Shown: positions 35,000 to 45,005, counted from the first letter of the stretch. The stretch: 64,000 nt of DNA from Palsa-601 sp963801185 (GCA_963801185.1 CAWDDW010000001.1:744001-808000); one strand, 5' to 3'. Notes: generated by a model from the sequence alone, not told the origin. Translations and numbers: made by a program.

Positions 35000-36151
35000 C
35001 GGTCGCTCCTCGTGGGTCGGCCGAGCGCGAGGTGATCCGCCAACGCGGCGACACGATCGGCTGCGTCGCGGTGACCGAGCGACCTCGCGGCCGCCGACAT
35101 CGCCGCCAGGCGCTCGTCGTCGGACAAACACTCGGTGACAGCGCTCGCGAGAGACTCGCCCGTACAGAGGTTGTCGGCGATCATCAAGGCCGCTCCGGCT
35201 TTCTCGAGCGCCTGGGCGTTCTTCGTCTGATGATCGCCAGGGGCGCCGGGCAGCGGGACGAGGACGCTCGGCACACCGATCGCGGTGCAGCTCGGCAATC
35301 GTCGAGGCACCCGCCCGGCAGATCGCGAGGTCGCTGGCGCCAAGAGCCGAGACGAGGTCGGTGTCGTACCCGACGAGGCGGTACTGCAGACCGGGCGCCG
35401 GGAGGTCGAGCAGTCCCCTCGAGCCGGCGGAGGCTCGCACGGCGTCGAGGTTGCGGTCGCCCGCGACGTGGTAGATGGCGATGTCGTCTCGGTCGGCCCA
35501 CATCGAGGCGAGGTCGATCGCAGCCGCGTTCACCGAGCCTGCCCCGAGGGAGCCGCCCGTCACGACGATCAGCCGGGACCCCGGCACGAGACCGAGCGCG
35601 GCACCGACCTTGCTCCGCATCTCATCGTCCCGTGAGACCTCGAGAACGGCTCTGCGCACGGGCGGCCCGGTAACCGTTGCGTTCGGCAGCTCCGTCTCGG
35701 GGTACGCGACGGCGTTGGCGGACGCGAAGCGGCCTACGAGCCGGTTCACGGCGCCGGGAATGGCGTCGTTCGTGACCGCCACGAGCGGGATCCTGCACAA
35801 GATGGCGGCCATCGCATAGGGAAAGCCTGCATATCCGCCGACGGTCACCACCACTCTCGGGCGCCTGCGCAGTGCCAGCCCTATGGAGATGAAGACGCTG
35901 GTGAGCAGTCCGAGCGCGGCAGGGACGTTCTCCATCGTGAGCCGTCGCTTGATCCCACGACCCGGCAGTCTGTGGAGCACGAAGCCGGCCTCGGGCACGA
36001 GCCTCTCCTCGATCCCCCGTCGCCCCGCGACGAACTCGATCTCCGACCGCGCATGACCCCTGTCCACGAGCGCCTCCGCCACCGCCAGCGCCGGCGAGAC
36101 GTGGCCGCCGGTGCCACCGCCGGTGATCACCGCGAAGAGCGGCTCGCTCAC
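34996..36151 (-). CDS. murG: UDP-GlcNAc:undecaprenyl-PP-MurNAc-pentapeptide GlcNAc transferase, frame broken near 35287
   Basis: Makes lipid II from lipid I on the inner membrane face (family GT28). Start GTG 36151 overlaps ftsW stop (GTGA) and gives (V)SEPLFAVITGGGTGGHVSPALAVAEAL, the first G loop. Later: VVVTVGGYAGFPYAMAA, VTGGSLGAGSVNAA and CRAGASTIAEL. There the frame shifts: removing one C (plus-strand G35287) continues TAIGVPSVLVPLPGAPGDHQTKNAQALEKAGAALMI, the donor-binding block, to the stop at 34996. Span 1156 nt is a multiple of three plus one, as predicted for one inserted base. Essential, so a sequence error is likely. Confidence 0.92.
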
Positions 36152-37593
36152 GACGTACCGCTGATGGCAGGCCACCGCCTTCGCACGCCCGCAGTCTTAC
36201 CGCCGGTCGCGGCGGGGCGTTCGCCCGGCCGCGGCCGGGCCGCTCGCACTGGCACCGTCGCAGCCGGTACCTGCCGCCGGGCGATCCCGACGAGTATCCC
36301 GGCACCTGTCATGGCCAGGACGAGGGCAGAGCCTCCGTAGGAGATGAACGGCAGCGGGATGCCGGTCACGGGGAGCGCGTCGACGACGCCACCGATGTTT
36401 ATGACCGCTTGGGCGAGGATCCAACAGGTGATGCCGATGGCGACGTACCGGGTGAAGGGGTCCTCCTCGCGCTGGGCGACGCGGAATCCGGCCCAACCAA
36501 ATGCTGCAAAGCCGGCTATCACACCTATCGTCCCGAGTATCCCGAGATTCCCGCCGATCACCGCGAAGATGAAGTCGGTGTGGCCGTTCGGGAGATACCC
36601 CCAGGTCGTGACCGAGCCACCGACGCCGTTTCCCTTCAACCCTCCCTGCCCGAGGGTGACGAGCGACTGGACCACCTGGTAACCGGCGCCACCCGCATGA
36701 GCAAAGGGGTTGAGGAAGGACAAGAGGCGAGCCCGGCGATACGACGCGTCGAGCGCCAATGCTGTTCCAGGGATCGCGAGCGTGAGGAACGCCGTCCCGA
36801 TCACACGCGTCGGTAGCCCGGCGGCGAACATCAGGGAAAAGGTGATGCAGAGGATCACGATGCACGTGCCGAGGTCCGGCTGTTTCATGATGAGGATGCC
36901 GGCGAAGGCGACGAGCTGCAGCAGGGGAAGGACGACTGCTCGCCAGTGATCCGGCCGCCGGGCCCGTCTCGCCAGGAGGTCGGCTGCGAAGACGATCACT
37001 CCGAGCTTCATGAGCTCGGAGGGTTGGATCTGGATCGGGCCGGCGCCGATCCATCGGCTCGAGCCACCCGCGTCGTGTCCGAGCCCGGGCATGAAGACAG
37101 CTATCAGGAGAACGATCGCGGCGAACGGCAAGACGAAACGCAGCCGCCTCAAGACGTCCGCTCGGATTCTCGAGGCGACGACCGCTGCCAGCACGCCAAC
37201 CCCGAGAAACATCGACTGCTTCACGAACAGCGAATACACCGACGACCCGCCCTGTACCGAGGCAACTGCCGACGCCGAGAGCACAATGGGGAGACCAATC
37301 AGGCACAAGCCGAACACAGCAGCAAGGAGGACCCGGTACTCGAGCAGCGTCGCCTTGGCGGCCGAGGCAGTAGACGCTGGCTTCGGGCTGGTCCGCGTGG
37401 TGGGCTTCGGGCTGGTCCGCGTGGCGGGCCTTGGGCTCGTCCGCGTGGTGGGCTTCGGGCTGGTCCGGGTGGCGGGCCTTGGGCTCGTCCGCGTGTTGGG
37501 CTTGCGACCCGTTCGCGTGACAGGCCTCAGACCCGTTCGCGAGCCGGTCCTCACCGTGGACGCCGAGGTTGCCCTCAAACTGGCCTCTTTCAT
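36148..37593 (-). CDS. ftsW: Lipid II polymerase FtsW (SEDS family) with repeat-rich N-terminus
   Basis: 481 residues, ten hydrophobic helices from about residue 85 (YRVLLAAVFGLCLIGLPIVLSASAVAS). SEDS signatures: RWIGAGPIQIQPSELMKLGVIVFAADLLARR, KQPDLGTCIVI, GHTDFIFAVIGGNLGILG and GVVDALPVTGIPLPFISYGGSALV. Polymerises lipid II with the class B PBP FtsI. The first 80 residues are basic and carry five 8-residue repeats TRTSP(K/R)P(A/T), absent from most FtsW. Overlaps murD (ATGA) and murG (GTGA). Confidence 0.95.
   Translation of the reverse strand: MKEASLRATSASTVRTGSRTGLRPVTRTGRKPNTRTSPRPATRTSPKPTTRTSPRPATRTSPKPTTRTSPKPASTASAAKATLLEYRVLLAAVFGLCLIGLPIVLSASAVASVQGGSSVYSLFVKQSMFLGVGVLAAVVASRIRADVLRRLRFVLPFAAIVLLIAVFMPGLGHDAGGSSRWIGAGPIQIQPSELMKLGVIVFAADLLARRARRPDHWRAVVLPLLQLVAFAGILIMKQPDLGTCIVILCITFSLMFAAGLPTRVIGTAFLTLAIPGTALALDASYRRARLLSFLNPFAHAGGAGYQVVQSLVTLGQGGLKGNGVGGSVTTWGYLPNGHTDFIFAVIGGNLGILGTIGVIAGFAAFGWAGFRVAQREEDPFTRYVAIGITCWILAQAVINIGGVVDALPVTGIPLPFISYGGSALVLAMTGAGILVGIARRQVPAATVPVRAARPRPGERPAATGGKTAGVRRRWPAISGTS
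37375..37494. repeat. Five 24-bp tandem repeats inside ftsW
   Basis: Unit CTTCGGGCTGGTCCGCGTGGTGGG and close variants, five in a row, coding TRTSPKPT/TRTSPRPA at residues 34-73 of FtsW. Further degenerate copies flank the tract. Unit length keeps the frame. Confidence 0.85.
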
Positions 37594-39024
37594 TGCACTC
37601 CCCCCCGCTCCACCGTGTCGACATCCTGGAGATCTCTGTCCCGACGGTCGCCGTCATCGGTCCGCGTGACCAGGTTCTTCACCACGCGGGCGAAGTCATC
37701 GCCACGCTCGCCGTAGTTGCGGTACCAGTCGAATGAGGCGCAACCCGGCGACAGCAGCACCGAGTCACCCGGGCGTGCCACTTGTCTCGCGATGGCGACC
37801 GCCTCGCTCATCGAGGCCGCGCGCTGTACCGGCATGCCGGCACGGTCGCCGAAAGCGGTCACGATCTCCGCCGCCGACTCCCCGATCGCCACTACACCCC
37901 GCAGGCGCGCGAGGCCCGGGCCCGCGGCCGTCGCGGACTCCGCCTCGAGACCGCGCACGATCGCAGCAAGGTCGAGGCCCTTGTTCCTCCCGCCGGCGAT
38001 CAGGACGACCGGGTCGAGGCCCGCGAGGGCGGCCAGGACGGCCGAGGGCGTGGTCGCCTTGGAGTCGTCGTAAAAACGGACACCATCGCTCTCACCGACG
38101 AGCTCGATCCGGTGTGGCATCGGCACCCCCCGGCGCAGCGCCTGCTCGCAAGAGGCAGAGTCAGCCCCTGCGGAAATGGCAATCGCCGAGGCGGCGCAGG
38201 CGTTCGTCACGTCGTGTGGCAGCGCACGCGGAAGGTCCGCCACAGCACAGATGCCGCCCTTCGGACCGGCAAGCATGCCGTCGCGCACCGTGACGTCGCC
38301 GTGGTTCCGGCCGAAGGTCACGAGAGCTCCCGGCGCCGTCGCCGACCACTCCATGACGACCGGGTCCTCCGCGTTGACGACTGCGATGTCGCTGCTGGCC
38401 TGGTTCGCCCAGACGCGCGCCCTTCGCGGCCGCGTATTCGTGCATGTCGGCATGCCAGTCGAGATGGTCCTCTGCGAAGTTCAACCAGCACGCGATGAAA
38501 GGCCGGAACGTCTTCGTCCACGCCAGCTGGAAAGAGGAGACCTCCACTATGAACAGCTCGGTGCCTGCATCGCTCACCGCTTCGATGAACGGGCGCCCTA
38601 TGTTCCCGACAGCCTCGGCTCGCTTGCCGGCGTCGCGCAGGATCTCGGTCACGAGCGAGGTGACAGTCGTCTTCCCGTTCGTGCCGGTGATCGCAATGAC
38701 GGGCACGCTCGCGAGTGAGAACGCGAGCTCGATCTCGGCGACGATCTTGGCGTGGTCGGCGACGGTGAAGATGGGGTGGGAGGGTGGCACGCCCGGCGAG
38801 AGGACCACAAGCCCGACCCGGGCAGCCAGCTCTGCGAGCTGCGCCTTGGAAGGCCGGCGCACCAGCTGGACGCCAAGCTCCGTCGCCGCCTTCTCCGTGA
38901 CGTCGCTGACGTCGCCGTCGTCGACGGCGATCACGGACTGGCCCCGTTCGCGAAGCGCCCGGGCGGCCGCCTGCCCGGTCACCGCGAAGCCGAGCACGAG
39001 CACGTCTCGCATAGGAGCGCTCAC
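37590..39024 (-). CDS. murD: UDP-MurNAc-L-alanine--D-glutamate ligase, frame broken near 38421
   Basis: Adds D-Glu to the stem peptide. Start GTG 39024 overlaps the mraY stop (GTGA): (V)SAPMRDVLVLGFAVTGQAAARAL. ATPase motif AITGTNGKTTVTSLVTEIL, then VEVSSFQLAWTKTFRPFIACWLNFAEDHLDWH and HEYAAAK. Here one G of the GGG at plus 38420-38422 must be dropped to continue ARVWANQASSDIAVVNAEDP and the C-terminal FYDDSKATTPSAVLAALAGL, LIAGGRNKGLDL and VLLSPGCASFDWYRNYGERGDDF. Span 1435 nt equals three times 478 plus one. Probably an error, since the gene is essential. Confidence 0.92.
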
Positions 39025-40055
39025 CTGAGCGACCCGACTGAGAGGAAATCGGCGTAGAAGAGGCCGAGGCCGAGAGCTGTGCAGAGGCCGCTGAAGATCC
39101 AAAAGCGCACAGTCACCGTCGTCTCCGGCCACCCGACGAGCTCGAAGTGGTGATGGAGCGGTGCCATGCGGAACACCCGGGTGTGGAAGATGCGGAACGC
39201 CACGACCTGGATTACGACCGAAAGGGTCACGACGACGAACAAGCCGCCGATGATCGGGATGAGAAGCGTCAGGTTCATCGACAGACCAAGACAGGCAAGG
39301 CCCGTGCCGATGGCAAGGGCGCCCGTGTCGCCCATGATGATCCGGGCCGGAGCGGCGTTCCACCAGAGGAACCCCACGCAGGCTCCACACATCGACACCG
39401 CCACCAGCGCGAGGTCGAGCGCGTGCGCCACGTGATAGATCCCGGGATGGCGGAATTGCCAGTAACCGACGATCGACAAGCAACTGAAGGCGAAAGCCGA
39501 CGAACCGGCCGCCAGCCCGTCGAGACCGTCGGTCAGGTTCACGGCGTTCGAGCCGCCGACGATCACGATCACGCACCACACGACGTACAAGCCGGCGGGC
39601 AGCACGAAGTGCGGGACGTCGTAACGGGTGAACGACATGTCGCGGTTGATGCCGGCCCAGTACATGGCAGCGAGCGCGAAGGCGATCGCCACGCCCAGTT
39701 GCAGGCCGGCCTTGGCACGCTTGTTGAGCCCGAGGCTGCGTCGCCGGCTCACCTTGATCCAGTCGTCGGCCGCTCCGACGAGACCTGTAGCGAGAACCGC
39801 GAGCACTACGAGCCAACCCGACCGCGTGAAGGGCGCAGCGGTGCCGACGTGCCCGAGCACGTAGCCGAACAGCATCCCGCCGAGCAACGCGATGCCGCCC
39901 ATCGTCGGGGTGCCCTGCTTCGCTGCGTGCTGGGCCGGCGCGTCTTCCCTGACGTGCTGGCCGATGCGCCATTTGATCAAGAAGCGCAGCAGGATCGGCG
40001 TCCCGAACCCAGCCATCAGGATCGCCACGCCACCGGCAGTGAAGATGGAGATCAT
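39021..40055 (-). CDS. mraY: Phospho-MurNAc-pentapeptide transferase
   Basis: Integral membrane enzyme (about ten helices, 344 residues) that makes lipid I. Motifs: GTPTMGGIALLGG, DDWIKVSRRRSLGLNKRAKAGLQLG (catalytic Asp pair region), NAVNLTDGLDGLAAG (NxxNxxDGxDGLxxG) and FRMAPLHHHFELVGWPETTVTVRFWI (HHHFE). Start ATG 40055 overlaps the murE stop (ATGA). In most dcw clusters murF would stand between murE and mraY; here nothing fits between them. Confidence 0.97.
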   Translation of the reverse strand: MISIFTAGGVAILMAGFGTPILLRFLIKWRIGQHVREDAPAQHAAKQGTPTMGGIALLGGMLFGYVLGHVGTAAPFTRSGWLVVLAVLATGLVGAADDWIKVSRRRSLGLNKRAKAGLQLGVAIAFALAAMYWAGINRDMSFTRYDVPHFVLPAGLYVVWCVIVIVGGSNAVNLTDGLDGLAAGSSAFAFSCLSIVGYWQFRHPGIYHVAHALDLALVAVSMCGACVGFLWWNAAPARIIMGDTGALAIGTGLACLGLSMNLTLLIPIIGGLFVVVTLSVVIQVVAFRIFHTRVFRMAPLHHHFELVGWPETTVTVRFWIFSGLCTALGLGLFYADFLSVGSLR

Positions 40056-41604
40056 GCCGCGCCCGCCAGTCGCTCGGCTTCCTCGGCGACGACCACCCGA
40101 TCGTCGAACGTCAGGAACTCGTCGCCCACCTGCTGGGTCGTCTCGTGGCCCTTGCCGGCTACGAGCAGGACGTCACCCGGCCGCCCGAGCGACAGGGCAA
40201 GTGCTATCGCCCGACGGCGGTCGGGCTCCACGTGTAGCTCTGCCGGGCCGTCGCAACCCTTGCGCACAGCCTCGATGATCGCGCTCGGGTCCTCGTGGCG
40301 CGGGTTGTCCGAGGTGAGCACGACGACGTGAGCGAGATGGGAGGCGTGGTGGCCCATTCGGGGGCGTTTCTGACGGTCTCGGTCGCCGCCGGCGCCGAAC
40401 ACCACGATGAGGTGTGCCCCCTCGCCGGCGAGGTCCCTCAGGGTTCGGCAGGCGTTCTCGAGGCCGGCCGGGGTGTGCGCGTAGTCGACGAGGACGGTGA
40501 GCTCGAGCGCCGTGGCGACAGGCTCGAGGCGCCCGGGCACAGGATCCACCGCGCTGAGGCCCTCCGCTATCACTTCGTCCTCGACTCCGAGGGCTCGCGC
40601 CGCCGCCGCGGCTGCGAGGGCGTTCTCGACGTTGAACCGACCGACGAGCGGAAGGCTGACCTCGCGGGACCCACCGAGCTGGAACCGGCTGCCGGCCGGG
40701 CTCATCTCGAGGCCGAACGCCTCTCTTATGGAGAACGCCGTGACCTCTATGCCGGCCTCCGCCACGAGGCGCCTGCCGTACCGGTCCCCCACGTTGACGA
40801 CACCGGCCCGAGCGTGTCCAGGTGTGAAGAGAAGCTTCTTCGCATCGAAATAGGCGCCCATCGTCCGGTGGAAGTCGAGGTGATCACGCGAAAGATTGGT
40901 GAACACGACGACGTCGTGCACGTAGCCGTCGACTCGATGCTGGACAAGGGCGTGCGAGGTCACCTCGAGCGCCACCGCTCCCGGGCGGCGGCCCCGGCTC
41001 GCCAGCACGCGCGCCAGCTCGAACTTGCCCTGGAGATCCGGAGACTCAGGCGTCGTGCGAGCGCCTGACAGCGTCCCGACGACGGTGGTGGAGTATCCAG
41101 CGGCCTCGAGGACCGAGCGGATCAGATAGGTCGTCGTCGTCTTGCCGTTGGTGCCGGTGACGCCCACGGTCCTCAGCTTGGTCGCCGGGTCCCGCCAGCT
41201 CAGGCAGGCGGCGTGCGCCATGGCCTCGCGTGCCTTGCCGGGGCCCACGATGAGCTGGGTCGCTCCTCCTGCGGCGTCGCCGAGGTCCCGCTCGCAGATG
41301 AAGGCAACGGCACCGTTCGCGCGGGCTTGGGCCGCGTAGTCGTGCCCGTCGTGAAGCTCGCCGGGCAAACAGCAGAAGGCTCGCCGAGCGGGGGCAGCTT
41401 GGCTGGCTGGTTCGGCCGGCCGTACACGCTGCGATGGTCGTAGCAGACCGAGACGATCGCGCCTTCTTGTGAGCCCACGACGTCGACCGGCCCCATGTGA
41501 TCTTCCAGCCTGCGAACGACGGCGGCCAGCTCGATCGACCCCCGCTCGAGGATCGCGAAGCGGACGTGCGGACCAGCGGGCGGCTGATCAGCGGCGGTCG
41601 TCAC
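40052..41604 (-). CDS. murE: UDP-MurNAc-tripeptide synthetase (meso-DAP adding), frame broken near 41392
   Basis: Start GTG 41604 overlaps the ftsI stop (GTGA) and gives (V)TTAADQPPAGPHVRFAILERGSIELAAVVRRLEDHMG ... VSVCYDHRSV. Adding one base to the five-C run (plus 41390-41394) joins it to RAFCCLPGELHDGHDYAAQARANGAVAF, the normal continuation, then VTGTNGKTTTTYLIRSVL, LEVTSHALVQHRVDG (carbamylated Lys region nearby), NLSRDHLDFH and TSDNPRHEDPSAI. The DNPR motif marks specificity for meso-diaminopimelate, matching dapD/dapE at the right of the window. About 15 residues around YGRPNQPAKLPP look longer than usual. Confidence 0.92.
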
Positions 41605-43543
41605 GGCTTCGTCGAAGTGCTCGTGGTTCGGGACAGACCGCTCGCGCCGTTCGGTGAGATGTCGAAATGGCGCAGCGCGTACTTCATGATGGTGGCGAAA
41701 ACGGGGGCGGAAGCCGAGCCACCGTACATCGCGGTCGGGTGGTTGAGGACAATGATGGCCGTCAGCTGGGGATTCTGAGCGGGCACGAAGCCCACGAAGG
41801 TGGCCATCCACGCTCCGGGCTGGTAGCCCGGGCCGGTCGTGCTCGGGATCTGGGCAGTGCCCGTCTTGCCGGCGACCGTGTAGCCAGGGATCTCGGCCTC
41901 GACACCGGTGCCCTCCTTCGTAACGTCCTCGAGCATCGGCAGGAGCTCGTCGACGGTCGACTGGTCGAGCACGCGGTGGGTCTTTGCCGCCGGCAGCACG
42001 TGCTCGACGCCGCTCGGGCCGACGGTCGCCTCCACGAGCCTCGGCGGCACGTACTCCCCGCCGTTCGCGACAGCGTTGTACGCGTCGACGATCTGCATCG
42101 GCGTGACTGCCTCGCCGGTGCCGATGGGTACGGTGCCCATATCGGCGGCGGACCAATTGGCGGCGGTCGGGACCAGGCCGGCGGACTCGCCGGGCCAGTC
42201 GAGGGCCGTCTTGTGGCCGAATCCGAGATCGCTCAGCATGTAGGACAGGCGCTGCTGGCCGAGGAGGTGGGCGATCTCTATCGTGCCGACGTTGGAGGAC
42301 TGGGCGAGGATCTGACTGACCGGCAGCTGCTCGGTCGGGTGGTAGTCGGCGTCCTGGAAGGGCCATCCACCGACCCAGATGGTGTACGGGACGGTGAAGA
42401 CCTCGTCGGGAGTGATCAAGCCAGCCTGCAGCGCGCCGGATACGGTGGCGATCTTCATGACCGAGCCGGGCTGGTAAACGGCGTTGGTGGCGAGATTCTG
42501 CTCGGCCGGCTCGACGGTGTTCCCGGTGCGGACCAGGTTCACCATGGAAAGGACGCCGCCGGTCTTCGTGTCGAGCACGATGCAGACACCGCTCTGAGCC
42601 TTCTGTGCGAGCACCTGCGCCGAGAGCGCTTGGGTCACCTCGTACTGCAGGGGCTGGTCGAGGGTCAACACGAGGCCTGTCCCCTGAGCAGCCCCTTTCA
42701 CGTCCTTCGCCGCACCCGGCAGCTGGTCGCCGGACGGTCCGATGACGACGTCCTCTGACCCACCCTTTCCGGACAGCTCATGCTGGTAGAGGTACTCAAG
42801 CCCCGAGAGACCCTTGCCGCCGTAGCCGACGATGCCGAGCAAAGGGGCAAAGAGGCTGCCGGTCGGGTCCTCTCGCATCTCGTCGGGCACGAAAGACACG
42901 AAAGGCAGATCGAGTGCGGCGACCTTGCTCTCGGTCGCGCGGGACACGTCGTCTGCGAGCGGGACGAATCCGTTGCGCTCGGAGAGCATCGCCACGACTC
43001 TCGGTTCGGGGAGGCCGAGCACGTGCGCGAGACCTACGGCTGAGCTCGCCGCCGTCGCTCTCGAGTGGATGAGGAAGTCGTCAGAGACGATGTCGACTCG
43101 TGGCACCGACGCCGCCAGCAGGTTGCCGTTGCGGTCGTAAAGCGTGCCCCTGAGTGCCGGGAGGGTGACCCGCTGGTACTGCTCGGCCTGTCCGTACGAC
43201 GCGTACTTGGCGGCGTTCAACCCTTGCACGTCGAGCACCCGTGCGGCGAGGAGGACGAGCATCGCGGCCGAGAGAACGACCATCACACCGATCCTGCGAC
43301 GATGGACCCGGTGCGCCCCGCGCTTCGCGGGCGGGTGCGCCGGTTGTCGCGACTGTTGCCGCGAGCCGTCGGCGCCTTGCGCGCCTGCGGGGCCTTGCGC
43401 GCCTGCGGGGCCTTGCGCGCCTGCGGGGCCTTGCGGGCCTCCCGGGCCTTGCGGACCTCCCGGGCTTGCCGGTAAGTGCGCGTCGTGCCCGGAGCCTGCG
43501 AACGCCGGGTCTGGCCCGGCCGCTGAGGACGTTCAGCGCTCAA
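41601..43543 (-). CDS. ftsI: Class B penicillin-binding protein FtsI, frame broken near 43330
   Basis: Septal transpeptidase. The start chosen is TTG 43543, which overlaps the ftsL stop as TTGA like other junctions here, and gives a basic tail MSAERPQRPGQTRRSQAPG then five 6-residue repeats (RKAPQA type). Near 43328-43335 one base must be added to join RRTRPPAKRGAHRVHRRRIG to the membrane helix VMVVLSAAMLVLLAARVL. Then the PBP dimer domain (RGTLYDRNGNLLA) and transpeptidase domain with YQPGSVMKI (catalytic Ser in SxxK), QSSNVGT (SxN) and VAGKTGTAQ (KTG). Without the correction the protein would start at 43286. Confidence 0.9.
43375..43464. repeat. Five 18-bp tandem repeats inside the ftsI N-terminus
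   Basis: Unit CCTTGCGCGCCTGCGGGG at 43375, 43393 and 43411, with variants at 43429 and 43447. In the ftsI frame they code basic units such as RKAPQA and RKAREA. In a neighbouring frame the same DNA reads as Gly-Pro-Gln collagen-like repeats, which has no start codon and is not taken as coding. Confidence 0.85.
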
Positions 43544-44031
43544 CGTGCGCGGCGACGGTGTACGGCGGAGTTGGCGGTTGCCGGTGCTCTATGGCTCTCG
43601 TGTGCCTGCTCGACGCTCTCGCCGACGTTGACGGGCACAAGGTAGGTGACGCCCGTCGGCGCCGACATCTTGAAGCGGTGCTCGCCAAGCCAGAGGACTC
43701 GGCTCGGGGTCTCGAGCTGAGCACGTTCCACTTGCAGGTTCTGCTGCGTGGCGATCGCGCCCGCCAGCTGCGAGTGCAGGCCGTCGCCCTCGATCTGGCT
43801 CGCGGCCAGCATCGCATGGCCGAGCGCGGCGATCGTCATCGCCCCGGCGAGGACGGCGGCCGAGAGGAACAGGAGCACCCGCGCTTGGCGGCGCCTTGCC
43901 CGATCGAGCACATGGCCCCGGTCGACGACTCCGAGCGACGGCCGTGAAGGCTTTGTCGGCCGTGCCGTCGGCAGGCGCGACCCGGCCGTATTCGGCGCGG
44001 CGTGGCGCAGTGCAGAGCTCCTCGCGGCCAT
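43540..44031 (-). CDS. ftsL: FtsL-like division protein
   Basis: 163 residues from ATG 44031, sharing a TGATG with the rsmH stop. Cytoplasmic basic segment (MAARSSALRHAAPN), one membrane helix (VLLFLSAAVLAGAMTIAALGHAMLA) and an extracytoplasmic coiled coil (LHSQLAGAIATQQNLQVERAQLETPSRV), then RFKMSAPTGVTYLVPVN. Assigned by position between rsmH and ftsI and by topology; sequence similarity of FtsL proteins is low. Expected to activate the FtsW-FtsI pair with FtsQ and FtsB-type partners. Confidence 0.82.
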   Translation of the reverse strand: MAARSSALRHAAPNTAGSRLPTARPTKPSRPSLGVVDRGHVLDRARRRQARVLLFLSAAVLAGAMTIAALGHAMLAASQIEGDGLHSQLAGAIATQQNLQVERAQLETPSRVLWLGEHRFKMSAPTGVTYLVPVNVGESVEQAHESHRAPATANSAVHRRRAR

Positions 44032-45005
44032 CAGGTCTCCTCTCCCGTCGGGTCCGTCCGCCGCCACGCCACGTCGAGCCGCTCTGCGATCCGCAGGCGT
44101 GCGCTCGACGCTCTCGGATTGGACTTGAGCTCGGCCTGTGCCGCCATCCGTGCGCCTCTCGTCAGGACGGTCACGGCTGGCGCTGCGCCGCAGACACAAG
44201 GCAGTCCCGGCGGGCACGTGCACCATCCGGCGGCCGCGTCGGCGAAGATCCGCTTCACGAGGCGGTCCTCACCGGAGTGGTAGGCGATGACGACGGCCCG
44301 GCCGCCAGGCGCGAGCGCCGACAGGGCCGCCTCGAGCGCGACGGGCAGCAGCTCGAGCTCGCCGTTGACAGCGATGCGGATGGCCTGGAACACCCGCTTG
44401 GCCGGATGCCCGCCTCGCTGACGGGCCGCTGCCGGCAGTGCGTGCCGCACGGTGTCCGCAAGGTCCTCGGTAGTCACGAGCGGCCGGGCGGCGACGATCC
44501 CACGGGCGATGCGCCGCGCGAACCGGGGCTCACCATTCTCGATGAACAGGGCTGCGAGCTGACCCTCGGGCCACTCGTTCACGACGCGGGCGGCCGTCAG
44601 TGGCTCGTCGGGGTCCATCCTCATGTCGAGGGGGGCCTCGAACCTGTAGGAGAAACCCCGCTCGGCTTCGTCTACCTGTCGGCTGCTCACTCCGAGGTCG
44701 AAGAGGACTCCCGCGACCGGCTCGCCGGGCGCCTCCGAGCCAAGCACGTCAGCCAGCCGGTCAAAACGGGCGCGTACTACTCGTGCCCGGGCACCGAACG
44801 GGGCGAGCCGGCGCGTCGCTGCCGCGATCGCCTCGGGATCCCGGTCGAGGCCGATGAGCCGATGGCGGCTCGACGCCTCTAGCAACGCTGCCGCGTGGCC
44901 GCCACCGCCGACGGTCGCGTCCACGATGACTCCTTGAGGAGTCTCGGCGAGAGCCTCCACGACCTCGGCGAGCATCACGGGCTCGTGCCGGAACTCCCGG
45001 GTCAT
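44031..45005 (-). CDS. rsmH: 16S rRNA m4C1402 methyltransferase
   Basis: 324 residues, start ATG 45005 with GGGAGG six bases upstream. N-terminal FRHEPVMLAEVVEAL, SAM site IVDATVGGGGHAAALLEA, GLDRDPEAIAAA, FDLGVSSRQVDEAERGFSYRFEAPLDMRMDP (catalytic region), then GGHPAKRVFQAIRIAVNGEL and VVIAYHSGEDRLVKRIF. Methylates C1402 of 16S rRNA on N4. About 150 bases separate it from mraZ, containing nothing I recognise. Confidence 0.95.
   Translation of the reverse strand: MTREFRHEPVMLAEVVEALAETPQGVIVDATVGGGGHAAALLEASSRHRLIGLDRDPEAIAAATRRLAPFGARARVVRARFDRLADVLGSEAPGEPVAGVLFDLGVSSRQVDEAERGFSYRFEAPLDMRMDPDEPLTAARVVNEWPEGQLAALFIENGEPRFARRIARGIVAARPLVTTEDLADTVRHALPAAARQRGGHPAKRVFQAIRIAVNGELELLPVALEAALSALAPGGRAVVIAYHSGEDRLVKRIFADAAAGWCTCPPGLPCVCGAAPAVTVLTRGARMAAQAELKSNPRASSARLRIAERLDVAWRRTDPTGEET

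Noticed and set aside
33629..36175. An 848-residue MurG-MurC fusion protein.
   Set aside because: The join exists only because the one-base break in murG (35287) shifts into the murC frame. The proper murG end with GVPSVLVPLPGAPGDHQ is in another frame and ends at 34996, overlapping a murC GTG start with its own ribosome site.
43283..43535. Collagen-like Gly-Pro-Gln/Ala repeats in front of FtsI.
   Set aside because: They appear in the downstream ftsI frame but have no start codon after the TGA near 43535. The alternative frame starts with TTG overlapping the ftsL stop and gives a basic tail typical of actinobacterial FtsI.
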